Below, in pieces: positions 54,464 through 63,488 of a stretch of DNA of 64,000 nucleotides. The stretch spans positions 5,047,828-5,111,827 of the forward strand of contig NZ_LFZW01000001.1 in the NCBI RefSeq assembly GCF_001183985.1, in the 5' to 3' direction. A program made the translations under genes and the position numbers. The DNA is from Peribacillus loiseleuriae (lineage in GTDB: Bacteria > Bacillota > Bacilli > Bacillales > DSM-1321). Each line of letters starts with the position of its first letter. The first letter of the stretch is position 1. The notes below the pieces were generated by a model. It searched no databases. It was given only the letters and a program-made list of their open reading frames with translations, and was not told the origin of the DNA.

Positions 54464-54524
54464 TTCTTTTCTACATAAAAAGTCTTCGAATCTATAATCC
54501 GAAGACTTTTTATGTAGAAAAGAA
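54464..54524. terminator. Long inverted repeat between walR and the M23 peptidase
   Basis: Two perfect 25-base arms (54464-54488, 54500-54524), containing TACATAAAAAGTCTTCG and its complement, enclose an 11-base loop. It lies downstream of the M23 gene stop's far side and upstream of walR, so it insulates the wal operon from transcripts of the M23 gene reading on the minus strand. Confidence 0.8.
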
Positions 54525-54560
54525 AGAATCCATTTTATTATTTCATAAAGTAATTTCTAT

Positions 54561-54597
54561 CCGTAAGGGTTCCACTGCCCGTTAATGTGGGACAAAA
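54561..54597. repeat. Partial interspersed repeat R3, overlapping the M23 gene stop
   Basis: GGTTCCACTGCCCGTTAATG and TGGGACAAA match the closing part of the repeat family (compare GCCCGCTAATGCGGGATAAA at 63077-63096). The M23 gene stop and last codons (FVPH) fall inside it. Confidence 0.7.
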
Positions 54598-55907
54598 TCT
54601 AGCGGATCAACAAGATGGTCATTTTCCAAAATCTCAAAATGAAGGTGAGTGCCAGTCGTGTGACCTGTTGAACCCATAATGCCAATCTTAGAGCCACTTT
54701 CAACGGTATCTCCTATCTTCACATCCATCGATTCAAGATGGGCGTAAATTGTTTCGTACCCATTATTATGATCAATCCTAATTTTATTACCATAACCACC
54801 TGATATTCCAGCTTCAACCACAATACCGTGATCAGCCGCATGGATGGTTTTTGTAGTTGGTTGCGCAATATCAATGCCTTTATGAATTTTCCCCCAGCGC
54901 GGCCCTTGTTCACTAGAAATATACCCGCCATCTGCAGGCCAAATAAAAGAACCTGTTCCTTGTAATGGGGTTTCTTTTGTTTCTTTAATAACCCGCTCAG
55001 CCACAGGCTTTTTTGTAATGATTTCTGATTTTATTTCTTGATACTCACCCTTCTCATTTTGCTCATTGACAATCATCGAGGCAACAACTTTACGACCATT
55101 TCTACCTTCTTGTTCCAACTCAGTTTTACCTGTATACAAGGTTTCATCTACTTTAACCTTAGTCTCGAATGGAATAGCAGATTCATGAAGACATTCTCTC
55201 TCAACCGTTACATTAATAAAAGGGATGGTTTTGGATATAACCAAAACATCTCCCTTTTTCAGCACATCATCGGTTGATAAATGAGCGTTTAGTTGTAACA
55301 TTTCTTCAGTTGTGAGATGATTCATATCAGCTATCTCCTGCAAACTTTTCTCTTCCTTAACCATATAATCCGTTAAGATTAATTTTCCTTTATTAATGAA
55401 TGCAAGAGTTTCTTCAACCGATTGTATTTGGTCTGGCTGAACAGGATTGTATTTATACGTAATAGGCCCAGTTAACTGAACATTCATGATTTTCCTGTTT
55501 TCTAAAAAACTTTTAAGGCCAAAGGACTCCTCCTTTGACATATATTGAAACATAATATTCTTCGTTACTTCTTCAGCCTCTTTTTTAGATGACAAATATG
55601 CAATCACCTCGCCAGCAATAACATATGCATAGGCTTCCTCTTTGTCTTCGAATTGCTTGATTACTTCTCCTAGCACCTCATCACTTACCTTTTCGGTACT
55701 AACTCTTTGCTCCTCTATTAACTGATTCTTATATAAGAAATTTTCTATACTGCCGCCAACTTCATTATTCGCATATTCTTGATCATTCAGAAGTATCCCA
55801 CACGCGTCTATGGCAGTTACAGAGCCCTTTGGAATAATAGTCATCACAAAAAGAGTGATATTAGCCATTATTAACAAAGTGGAACATATACTCTTCCTAC
55901 TTAACAT
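54582..55907 (-). CDS. Cell-wall M23 peptidase with LysM and G5 domains
   Basis: The 441-residue exported protein has a signal/anchor helix (about 5-28), a helical region, a LysM-like segment (LTDYMVKEEKSLQEIADMNH; about 180-230), a G5 domain (about 235-310) and a C-terminal M23 domain with GKIHKGIDIA and THLHFEI, holding the zinc ligands His, Asp and His. It likely cuts peptide cross-links. The ATG at 55905-55907 is set by TAGGAGG ahead. Upstream of walR, similar genes are often WalR targets. The final residues FVPH come from an interspersed repeat, so the end may be altered from the ancestral form. Confidence 0.88.
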   Translation of the reverse strand: MLSRKSICSTLLIMANITLFVMTIIPKGSVTAIDACGILLNDQEYANNEVGGSIENFLYKNQLIEEQRVSTEKVSDEVLGEVIKQFEDKEEAYAYVIAGEVIAYLSSKKEAEEVTKNIMFQYMSKEESFGLKSFLENRKIMNVQLTGPITYKYNPVQPDQIQSVEETLAFINKGKLILTDYMVKEEKSLQEIADMNHLTTEEMLQLNAHLSTDDVLKKGDVLVISKTIPFINVTVERECLHESAIPFETKVKVDETLYTGKTELEQEGRNGRKVVASMIVNEQNEKGEYQEIKSEIITKKPVAERVIKETKETPLQGTGSFIWPADGGYISSEQGPRWGKIHKGIDIAQPTTKTIHAADHGIVVEAGISGGYGNKIRIDHNNGYETIYAHLESMDVKIGDTVESGSKIGIMGSTGHTTGTHLHFEILENDHLVDPLDFVPH

Positions 55908-55967
55908 ATCCTTAATCCTCCTATTACCACGCAACTCAATTCATTATAAATTTAAGAGATACATCTA

Positions 55968-56082
55968 GATAAAGTGAAACTTCTATCAGTGGGGATTTTA
56001 CGGGCAGTTCCCCCCACCTACGCTTCTTCGATTCCTCTAAGCCTTGAGTTTTAGGGCCTTACGTCCGTTAATGCGGGATAAA
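55968..56082. repeat. Interspersed palindromic repeat, copy R4
   Basis: AAACTTCTATCAGTGGGG, then CCCCCCACCTACGCTTCTTC, AAGCCTTGAG and CGTTAATGCGGGATAAA. Closest to R5 at 62991-63099. It lies between the M23 gene and the tRNA cluster. Confidence 0.8.
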
Positions 56083-56239
56083 TTGGACTAGATTCATTTT
56101 CAATTACTCTACCATAATAAAAAAAGAAACATGGCATAGACGCCGGAATGTAATACAATTGTATAATTTCTGACATAGTGTCACAAAAGGGTAACTTGTG
56201 GCTAAAATGAGTCCAAATCAATGTATAAAAGCAAGGCAC

Positions 56240-56264
56240 AAAAAAACACTCCAAAAGGAGTGTT
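56240..56264 (-). terminator. Terminator of the tRNA operon
   Basis: AACACTCC/GGAGTGTT stem with AAAA loop, followed by TTTTTTT on the minus strand, six bases after the tRNA-Phe gene. Confidence 0.88.
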
Positions 56265-56270
56265 ATGAAG

Positions 56271-56343
56271 TGGCTCAGGACGGAATCGAACCGCCGACAC
56301 AAGGATTTTCAGTCCTTTGCTCTACCGACTGAGCTACTGAGCC
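56271..56343 (-). tRNA. tRNA-Phe (GAA)
   Basis: The minus strand folds as a cloverleaf: acceptor GGCTCAG/CTGAGCC, D-arm AGCTCAGTCGGTAGAGC, anticodon loop CTGAAAA (GAA) on an AAGGA/TCCTT stem, T-loop GTTCGATTC. CCA is not encoded. Last gene of a four-tRNA operon in the order Lys-Glu-Asp-Phe. Confidence 0.96.
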
Positions 56344-56400
56344 ATATAAAATTCACTAAAGTCAATTACTTATCTCCATTTCTTCATCAAAAAAAAGAAA

Positions 56401-56476
56401 TGGCGGTCCCGACGGGAATCGAACCCGCGATCTCCTGCGTGACAGGCAGGCATGTTAACCGCTACACCACGGGACC
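56401..56476 (-). tRNA. tRNA-Asp (GTC)
   Basis: Acceptor GGTCCCG/CGGGACC, anticodon loop CTGTCAC (GTC) on CCTGC/GCAGG, T-loop GGTTCGATTCC. CCA is encoded at the 3' end. Confidence 0.96.
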
Positions 56477-56563
56477 ATATGAATATAATAATGTTAAGCA
56501 TACTATTGAAGCCTTACAAGTTAGCTGGACTTGCCAGCTACTTGATTCACTTCAATGTGCCGA

Positions 56564-56635
56564 TGACCCCTACGGGATTCGAACCCGTGTTACCGCCGTG
56601 AAAGGGCGGTGTCTTAACCGCTTGACCAAGGGGCC
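56564..56635 (-). tRNA. tRNA-Glu (TTC)
   Basis: Acceptor GGCCCCT/AGGGGTC, anticodon loop CTTTCAC (TTC) on CCGCC/GGCGG, T-loop GGTTCGAATCC. CCA is not encoded. Confidence 0.96.
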
Positions 56636-56639
56636 ATTA

Positions 56640-56715
56640 TGGTGAGCCATGCAGGATTCGAACCTGCGACCCTCTGATTAAAAGTCAGATGCTCTACCAA
56701 CTGAGCTAATGGCTC
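56640..56715 (-). tRNA. tRNA-Lys (TTT)
   Basis: Acceptor GAGCCAT/ATGGCTC, D-arm AGCTCAGTTGGTAGAGC, anticodon loop CTTTTAA (TTT) on TCTGA/TCAGA, T-loop GGTTCGAATCC. CCA is encoded. First gene of the operon; only four bases separate it from tRNA-Glu. Confidence 0.96.
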
Positions 56716-56883
56716 GTACAAAAAACTCTACTCATTTATTACGACGCTTTTGATAATATCATAGTTTTACTTGTTAATGCAATAGTATTTTAGATTAAAT
56801 CATTTATTTTTTTCAATATGAGACTTTTGGCATTCCGCGTATTGTAATTGAAACATTATTATCAAGCTTTTAAAAACAATAAA

Positions 56884-56991
56884 GAGGTTGACCTAAAAGG
56901 GTCTGACCTCACACTCTATACACCGTTTAACGTGTTACGTACACATCATATAGAAGATGTGGGATCTAGCCCGATAGGACAGCCTCCTTAG
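56884..56991. repeat. Palindromic interspersed element (degenerate GGGTCTG family)
   Basis: Starts GAGGTTGACCTAAAAGGGTC and ends TAGGACAGCCTC, with inner partly complementary parts. It adjoins the purA remnant end at 56999 and resembles 8400-8484 and 25506-25625. Confidence 0.55.
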
Positions 56992-56998
56992 GAGTAAA

Positions 56999-57381
56999 CT
57001 ATTCTAAATGCCAAGGACTTCTGACGATATTCGTTTGATTTCGGTCTGGACTTACTGAGAAGGTCGTTAACGGAATACCCGTTAGCTAAGAAATACGCTC
57101 TACATAATGACGTGCATTTTCCGGAAGCTCGTCCAGTGATTTGCAGCCCGCAATATCTTCAGGCCAACCTGGTAGTTCTTCATAAACAGGCTCGCATTCC
57201 CCCATCATTTCTAAGCTTGCCAGAAATTCATGTATGATTTGGTCTTTATATTTACTCGTATACCCAGCATTGTTCCCACCTTAATAACGAGCGATGGCTT
57301 CTGCATTTTGAGATAAAAAGCCTGTGATTTCCCTTTTCCTTCTTCGCCCCATTGCATTCCAACCACTACCACTAATGATAT
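56999..57381 (-). pseudogene. purA: Decayed, internally deleted adenylosuccinate synthase (purA)
   Basis: The minus strand opens with SLVVVVGMQWGEEGKGK, the PurA N-terminus and P-loop, but with ATA instead of ATG and one base lost after GKGK. After a frame correction it reads FLSQNAEAIARY-stop-GGNNAG, then jumps to [37 protein letters not shown] and [17 protein letters not shown]-stop, and finally LTGIPLTTFSVSPDRNQTNI. About 300 of 430 residues are missing. The position beside dnaC is the ancestral purA site. A working purA must exist elsewhere or purine must be taken up. The rest of 57382-57669 shows no gene. Confidence 0.88.
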
Positions 57382-57669
57382 ATTAGAAAAATATTCCCAA
57401 AGGTTTACGTAATCCTAAATGATGCACCGGGATCTTATTCAACAAACCTATTTTAACAGTGAGTTGTCATCACACTCAACCACAACACGAACATCAATCA
57501 CATTTTAATAGAAATTGCTCGTTAATAATAAGTCCCATTAATTATTTGGATATACAATTTTCAAATAGAAAAAAACAGTGGCCGATTTCACAACTGTAGA
57601 CAATGAATTAAAGAAACTAAATCTATACACCGTGTGTAAAGCGCAAGACCCAAACCTTATAAATTATCA

Positions 57670-59034
57670 CTATGCCCCTGGCGGCATGCCGGCATCATCC
57701 ATACGCCTCTCAAGGTTAACGAACTTATTGTATTCCTTTACGAAAGCAAGAGATACAGTTCCTACTGGGCCGTTACGTTGTTTGGCAATAATTATTTCAA
57801 TGATATTCTTATTTTCCGATTCTTTGTCATAATAGTCATCTCGATATAGGAAAGCGACAATATCCGCATCCTGCTCAATACTTCCTGATTCCCGAATATC
57901 AGACATCATTGGTCGCTTGTCTTGTCGTTGCTCGACTCCACGCGAGAGCTGGGAAAGGGCAATGACTGGCACCTGAAGTTCACGAGCGAGCGACTTAAGG
58001 GAACGAGAAATTTCAGATACTTCTTGTTGACGGTTTTCACCGGAACGCCCATTTCCTTGAATTAATTGAAGATAATCAATCATAATCATTCCAAGACCGT
58101 TCTCTTGCTTAAGACGGCGACACTTGGAGCGAATTTCACCAATCCGAACACCTGGAGTATCATCGATATAGATTCCAGCATTTGATAAGCTTCCCATTGC
58201 CATTGTCAGTTTACGCCAGTCTTCATCTGTCAGGGCGCCTGTTCGTAAGTTCTGGGCATTAATATTTCCTTCTGCACAAAGCATACGCATCACGAGCTGT
58301 TCGGCACCCATCTCAAGACTAAAAATCGCAACATTTTCATCCGTTTTCGTTGCAACATTCTGAGCAATATTCAGTGCAAACGCTGTTTTACCAACCGAAG
58401 GACGAGCTGCAACGATTATTAAATCATTTCGCTGAAATCCAGCAGTCATCCGGTCAAGCTCAGCAAATCCCGTCGGAATACCCGTAACGTCTCCTTTGCG
58501 ATTGGTCAGCTCTTCTATATTATCGTAAGCTCTGACAAGCACATCTTTAATGTTTTGGAAGGCGCCTGAGTTTTTCCTTTGAGCAACTTCCATGATGCTC
58601 TTCTCAGCCTCACCCAACAGACTTTCCACTTCATCTTCCCGACTGTATCCTTCTTGAGCAATATTAGTTGCTGTACGGATTAATCTTCTCAATAATGACT
58701 TTTCTTCTACAATTTTCGCGTAGTATTCAACATTGGCTGCAGTAGGGACAGAGGCAGCTAGTTCACTTAAATAAGAAACGCCCCCAACTTCTTCTAAGTT
58801 TTTTGCAGCTGCTAGCTCTTCAGTAACTGTCACTAAGTCGACAGCCTTTCCCATATCATTAAGCTTAAGCATGGCATTAAATACTTTTTGATGCGATGAC
58901 CGATAAAAATCTTCAGGTATTAAAATCTCCGAAGAAACCGTTAATGATGAAGGTTCCAAAAATATGGCTCCCAAAACAGCCTGTTCCGCTTCGACATTTT
59001 GCGGCGGTATCCGATCTTGAAATGCCTCATTCAT
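57670..59034 (-). CDS. dnaC: Replicative DNA helicase (DnaB-type, named dnaC in Bacillus)
   Basis: The 454-residue helicase has a DnaB N-terminal domain (about 1-110: RIPPQNVEAEQAVLGAIF), a linker and a RecA-like domain with Walker A ARPSVGKTA (210-218), Walker B MIMIDYLQLI, the H4 motif EISRSLKSLARELQVPVIAL and IVAFLYRDDYY. It unwinds DNA at the fork as a hexamer. No intein is seen. The start follows AAAGGAGGCCAAAAT-type spacing. Confidence 0.97.
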   Translation of the reverse strand: MNEAFQDRIPPQNVEAEQAVLGAIFLEPSSLTVSSEILIPEDFYRSSHQKVFNAMLKLNDMGKAVDLVTVTEELAAAKNLEEVGGVSYLSELAASVPTAANVEYYAKIVEEKSLLRRLIRTATNIAQEGYSREDEVESLLGEAEKSIMEVAQRKNSGAFQNIKDVLVRAYDNIEELTNRKGDVTGIPTGFAELDRMTAGFQRNDLIIVAARPSVGKTAFALNIAQNVATKTDENVAIFSLEMGAEQLVMRMLCAEGNINAQNLRTGALTDEDWRKLTMAMGSLSNAGIYIDDTPGVRIGEIRSKCRRLKQENGLGMIMIDYLQLIQGNGRSGENRQQEVSEISRSLKSLARELQVPVIALSQLSRGVEQRQDKRPMMSDIRESGSIEQDADIVAFLYRDDYYDKESENKNIIEIIIAKQRNGPVGTVSLAFVKEYNKFVNLERRMDDAGMPPGA

Positions 59035-59166
59035 ATTTTGGCCTCCTTTTTTATAAAGTTCTTTTACATATTTATTTGAATAGCACAGCTATTATACACT
59101 CGGAATCATTTCATCAAAAAAAGAAGATTGAACGTAAAAGCCCGATCTCCTTTTCTGTGGAAAAGA

Positions 59167-59199
59167 GGCGGTGCTTCGCAAAATCAGCTCCGCACCGCC
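59167..59199. terminator. GC-rich hairpin between rplI and dnaC
   Basis: GGCGGTGC pairs with GCACCGCC around a 17-base loop, followed by TCTTTTCC on the minus strand. It likely terminates or attenuates transcription between rplI and dnaC. Confidence 0.6.
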
Positions 59200-59327
59200 A
59201 CCTTTATTAGGTGATGCAATTTGAGAACCTGAACCCTTTTCACCGTTGGGTTTTAGATCAGATGCTCATGGATGTTTCTTATCTATCTCTATTTTATCAA
59301 CTTTTCATCGATATGATAGTGCTAAAA

Positions 59328-59777
59328 TTAGTTAATTTCTTTTACAGAAACTGTTAGTGTCGCCGTCACTTCATGGTGCAACTTAACTGGTAGTTTTGTG
59401 TGGCCTAAAGAACGAATCCCTTCATTCAGATCCATTTTTCGTTTATCAATCTTGATGCCATACTTCTTCTGAAGTGCTTCAGCAATTTGTTTTGTTGTAA
59501 TTGAGCCGAATAATCTGCCACCTTCACCAGCTTTCGCTTCCAACTCAACTGTTAGGTTTTCAATTTTTTCTTTCAATTCTTTTGCTTGCTGTAATTCTTC
59601 AGCGGTAAGCTGGTCTTCTTTATTTTTTTGAGCCTCAAGTGTTTTTGTGTTTGCGTTATTCGCTTCAACAGCTAATCCTTGTTTTAAAAGAAAGTTATGT
59701 GCATAGCCATCTGCAACATTTTTAACTTCCCCTTTTTTCCCTTTTCCTTTTACGTCTTTTAAAAAGATTACTTTCAT
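59328..59777 (-). CDS. rplI: 50S ribosomal protein L9
   Basis: The 149-residue protein starts [20 protein letters not shown], the L9 signature with [16 protein letters not shown], has the long connecting helix (about 40-75) and the C-terminal domain with [13 protein letters not shown]. It binds 23S rRNA. Its ATG overlaps the gdpP stop as ATGA. Confidence 0.97.
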   Translation of the reverse strand: MKVIFLKDVKGKGKKGEVKNVADGYAHNFLLKQGLAVEANNANTKTLEAQKNKEDQLTAEELQQAKELKEKIENLTVELEAKAGEGGRLFGSITTKQIAEALQKKYGIKIDKRKMDLNEGIRSLGHTKLPVKLHHEVTATLTVSVKEIN

Positions 59778-61747
59778 TGTCTTTTTCCTCCTTCTAAATA
59801 TTCATCGATAGCTGCTTTTAATAACGATTCAGCCTCATCAATCGAACCTGTCACTTGAGTTGCCGCATTAGTTAAATGCCCTCCGCCATCAATCATCTCC
59901 ATAATGACTTGCACATTTATATCTCCGAGTGAACGAGCACTGATACCTACCACGTCATCTGAACGTTTTGCAATGACAAAAGAAGCAACAACTCCGTCCA
60001 TCGTAAGCAATGTATCAGCGGTCTGGGCGATTAATACTTGATTATGGCTTTCGTCAGGTTCACCAACTGTAATCGCAATGCCCTCCTTATAAAAGGAGAC
60101 AGTTTCAATGAGCTTCGAACGCTCAATATACGTATGAACATCTTCTTTTAAAAACTTCTGAACGAGTACTGTATCCGCTCCCTGAGTGCGCAAATAAGAT
60201 GCCGCATCAAAGGTTCTTGAACCCGTTCGAAGGGTGAAGCTCTTTGTATCGACGATAATGCCCGCAAGAAGGGAAGTTGCCTCTAGCATATCCATCTTGC
60301 TTTTCTTTGGCTGATACTCGAGCAGTTCAGTCACAAGCTCTGCCGTTGATGAAGCATATGGCTCCATATAAACGAGCAAGGAATGAGAAATGAATTCATC
60401 ACTACGTCTGTGATGATCTATTACGACCACTTGATCCATTCTGTTCAACAATCGTTCATCAATGACCATTGATGGCTTGTGGGTATCAACAATGACTAGT
60501 AGTGTTTCATCCGTAATTATTTCAGAGGCATCCTCTGGTGTAATAAACCGTCCATATAAATCAGGTTTCGTTGTTTTAATTTCCGCTACTAATCGTTGAA
60601 CGCTTTTATCGATATCTTGAAAATCAATTACGATATAGCCTTCACGATCGTTTGTCTGTGCGACTTTTAATATCCCTATAGCTGAACCAATCGCATCCAT
60701 ATCAGGGCTCTTATGCCCCATCACGATGACCTTATCGCTATCAAGTACAATATCCTTCAACGCATGTGAGATGACCCTCGCCCGCACTCTAGTGCGTTTC
60801 TCCATTGGGTTCGTTTTGCCACCATAGAACTTAACCTTTCCATTCGGCAATTTAATAGCTACTTGATCACCACCGCGTCCTAACGCCAAATCAAGACTCG
60901 ATTGAGCAATTGACCCTAACTCAGGCAACGAGGATACACAAGAACCCACGCCGATGCTTAATGTCAGCGGTACATTATGTTTCGAAGTTGATTCGCGAAT
61001 TTCATCAAGTATAGCAAATTTCCCTTTTTCCAGCTGTTGTAAAATGCTTTCGTTAAAAATTCCAATAAAGCGATCTGAAGAAGTCCGTTTTAATAAAACG
61101 CCATTATCCTTTGCCCATTTATTAAGTAAGGAAGTAACCATGCTGTTTAAACTACTTTTGCGCTGATCGTCCATTCCCTGAGTCAAATCATCATAGTTAT
61201 CGAGGAAAATCACTGCAATAGCTGTTCGTTCATCTTCGTATAGCTTTTCAATCTCAATTTGTTCTGTGATATCAAAAAAGTACAACAACCGTTCCTCAGG
61301 CTTATGCACAACCCTGAATTTCCGGCTATTGAGAGTAATTGTTTCACTCTCCAATTCCTGCTTAATCAACGGAACAATCGCTTCTGCTACATCGTACAAC
61401 GACCTGCCCGTTAAGGAATCTTCATCAAAGCAGGAAGCTAAGTACGGGTTCGTCCATTCGATGTAATAATCATCATTCATCAGCATGATTCCAATCGGCA
61501 TTTCGAGTAGTGCCTCTTCACCGACCTTTTTTAAACGATAAGATAAGGTTGAGATATACTCCTCGGTTTCACGCCGATTCCGCAATTCCACTTGCAGAAC
61601 AAGGGCGAACAAACCAATGAAAAGCAAAAACCCTATAGCTGCAGCCCACCAATTGTAATAAGTGAGAACACCTAATAACAGAATGGCTACCGCCAGCAAT
61701 CCATATAAACGGGATAGGATCTGGTACTTTTTTAAATATGATGGCAT
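59774..61747 (-). CDS. gdpP: Cyclic-di-AMP phosphodiesterase GdpP (YybT)
   Basis: The 657-residue protein has two N-terminal membrane helices (about 14-30, 35-53), a PAS domain (about 80-150), a degenerate GGDEF domain (about 170-300) and DHH/DHHA1 domains with [24 protein letters not shown] and VIDHHRRSD plus a late GGGHLTNAA. It hydrolyses c-di-AMP. The ATG at 61745-61747 follows AGGAG by eight bases and begins at the usual MPSYLKK. It is coupled to rplI. Confidence 0.96.
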   Translation of the reverse strand: MPSYLKKYQILSRLYGLLAVAILLLGVLTYYNWWAAAIGFLLFIGLFALVLQVELRNRRETEEYISTLSYRLKKVGEEALLEMPIGIMLMNDDYYIEWTNPYLASCFDEDSLTGRSLYDVAEAIVPLIKQELESETITLNSRKFRVVHKPEERLLYFFDITEQIEIEKLYEDERTAIAVIFLDNYDDLTQGMDDQRKSSLNSMVTSLLNKWAKDNGVLLKRTSSDRFIGIFNESILQQLEKGKFAILDEIRESTSKHNVPLTLSIGVGSCVSSLPELGSIAQSSLDLALGRGGDQVAIKLPNGKVKFYGGKTNPMEKRTRVRARVISHALKDIVLDSDKVIVMGHKSPDMDAIGSAIGILKVAQTNDREGYIVIDFQDIDKSVQRLVAEIKTTKPDLYGRFITPEDASEIITDETLLVIVDTHKPSMVIDERLLNRMDQVVVIDHHRRSDEFISHSLLVYMEPYASSTAELVTELLEYQPKKSKMDMLEATSLLAGIIVDTKSFTLRTGSRTFDAASYLRTQGADTVLVQKFLKEDVHTYIERSKLIETVSFYKEGIAITVGEPDESHNQVLIAQTADTLLTMDGVVASFVIAKRSDDVVGISARSLGDINVQVIMEMIDGGGHLTNAATQVTGSIDEAESLLKAAIDEYLEGGKRQ

Positions 61748-61803
61748 ATTTTCAGCTCCTAAAAGCATCATACAATTTGCTCGTTTCAATCATTTTATGC
61801 ACG

Positions 61804-62745
61804 TTATTTCTTTTTAGCGATATTTTGTCTCAAAGGAAACCCTAAATCGATAATACCCAAAAATCTAACGATAAATTGAAAAACTGGGTTCATTAATAAA
61901 AGGATAATAATGATTATAGGTATGACCTTTGACCATCCTTGTCTATGTGACCAAAAAAAGACAAACGACAAACCTTGTAACAAAACAAAGAACTGCAAGA
62001 TAAATAAAAGATTGGAGATTACAGTAAATAGGAAATCACCTTGATTAGGATTCGTAGTCATCGCTATAATCATTGTAATTAAATAATACCATAAAATACT
62101 TTTGGGAAGTTGTAGTTCTCTAAATGGTGGCCATTTCAATTTCTTTTCGCTAAATCGTTTTAAAAATGGCTGAGCGACTAGAAGGATTAAAAAGGACAAG
62201 ATAATCGAAGTTATCACAAACATAGACGGTATTAATGTATCCATTAAATCAATTGCAACATAAATGTCTTCTACGCTCTTATCTGTTGGAGACTTTCCAA
62301 ATGCGGCGAGCATTTCACTGGATTTCTCTACTGATATTTTCAGCATTCCAATACTCTCGGTAATAATATTTACATTCATGAACCAGACAGAAAATCCGAA
62401 CATTACAATTATACAGGCTAACATGACAAGCACTGTACTTATGAATATCTTGATGGTAGAGTGATTTTTCCTCAGATGATAGCCAATTACAATCCCTGGA
62501 AAACCTGTCAGTAAGGCTACTGGTAGAGCCAAGACGGTCCCAAAGATCATAGTTAGTAAACAGGCAATGAATAAGAAGCCAAAGGTCCAGGTCATACTTT
62601 GTTTAAGCGCTATTAAAATAAAAGGAACCGGTAAAATAAAAAATAAGATTGATCCAATGAAAGGTAATTGAATCGTCAAAAACAATAATATACTATACAG
62701 AGCAAGCAATACTCCGCCTTCCGCTACCTTTCTTCCGTTGTTCAA
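61804..62745 (-). CDS. yybS: DUF2232 membrane protein YybS
   Basis: The 313-residue protein has about eight hydrophobic segments (ALYSILLFLTIQLPFIGSIL; HLRKNHSTIKIFISTVLVML; and others). It fits YybS by position before gdpP and by length. Its function is not established; the DUF2232 fold is related to S-components/transport-like membrane proteins. A TTG at 62743-62745 is chosen because AAAGGA lies nine bases upstream; the ATG six codons earlier has no clear site. Confidence 0.85.
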   Translation of the reverse strand: MNNGRKVAEGGVLLALYSILLFLTIQLPFIGSILFFILPVPFILIALKQSMTWTFGFLFIACLLTMIFGTVLALPVALLTGFPGIVIGYHLRKNHSTIKIFISTVLVMLACIIVMFGFSVWFMNVNIITESIGMLKISVEKSSEMLAAFGKSPTDKSVEDIYVAIDLMDTLIPSMFVITSIILSFLILLVAQPFLKRFSEKKLKWPPFRELQLPKSILWYYLITMIIAMTTNPNQGDFLFTVISNLLFILQFFVLLQGLSFVFFWSHRQGWSKVIPIIIIILLLMNPVFQFIVRFLGIIDLGFPLRQNIAKKK

Positions 62746-62990
62746 CCCTTCACATCCTTTCATTATTGACGAGGTAAATCATTTTATGACTACAATCCAA
62801 ATCCTAAAGAATGGAATAGAGGAAAAGCCTTCTATTATTGTAGCTGTTTACAATGCCATATTTCAAACTTTCTCTCTGTTTCTTCTTTCACTTTTATCAA
62901 ATTTATGTACAATTATGTTCAATAAGGGGGTTAACAGCGACTTTGAATGAAGTATCAGATTCCTTGTATAAAAAAATTACTGATTGGACA

Positions 62991-63099
62991 CAAGATGAAA
63001 CTTCAATCAGTGGGGTTTTCTTCATCCTCCACCTACGCTTCTTCGATTCCTTTAAGCCTTGAGGTGGGGATCTTACCGCCCGCTAATGCGGGATAAAAG
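62991..63099. repeat. Interspersed palindromic repeat, copy R5 (best copy)
   Basis: AAGATGAAACTTCAATCAG and TGGGG, then CCACCTACGCTTCTTCGATT, CCTTTAAGCCTTGAGGTGGG and CCCGCTAATGCGGGATAAA. CCACCT pairs with AGGTGG and CCCGC with GCGGG, so the element can fold into two hairpins. The rest of the 62746-63156 gap shows no gene. Confidence 0.8.
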
Positions 63100-63156
63100 A
63101 TAACCGTAATTTAAGGATTAATGAGAGGACTTTAAAGCATCGTTCTATTTTCGCTA

Positions 63157-63194
63157 ACAAAAAACACATTAGAGAAACCCCCCAATGTGTTTTT
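63157..63194 (-). terminator. Terminator after rpsR
   Basis: AAAAACACATT pairs with AATGTGTTTTT around a 13-base loop. It lies nine bases beyond the rpsR stop. Confidence 0.85.
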
Positions 63195-63202
63195 AACTGT
63201 TG

Positions 63203-63442
63203 TTATTCACCAGATACGTATGGTAGTAATGCCATAGTACGTGAGCGTTTAATCGCAATTGTTAATTTGCGTTGGTATTTAGCACTTGTACCTGTTACAC
63301 GACGTGGTAATATTTTACCGCGTTCTGAGATGAATTTTTTAAGAAGATCCACATCTTTGTAGTCGATGTGAGTAATTCCGTTTGATGTAAAGAAACAAAC
63401 CTTTTTACGCTTTCCGCGTCCTTTACGTCCACCCATTGCCAT
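63203..63442 (-). CDS. rpsR: 30S ribosomal protein S18
   Basis: The 79-residue protein carries [40 protein letters not shown] and [19 protein letters not shown], the S18 core. AAGGAGGACAAAACA precedes the ATG. It follows ssb as in the rpsF-ssb-rpsR operon. Confidence 0.97.
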   Translation of the reverse strand: MAMGGRKGRGKRKKVCFFTSNGITHIDYKDVDLLKKFISERGKILPRRVTGTSAKYQRKLTIAIKRSRTMALLPYVSGE

Positions 63443-63488
63443 TGTTTTGTCCTCCTTCTTATTTAATTTCTTTTAAGCTACCGATCGC

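Noticed and set aside
62738-63062. Plus-strand frames between yybS and rpsR
   Set aside because: They overlap the yybS leader and repeat R5 and lack ribosome binding sites.
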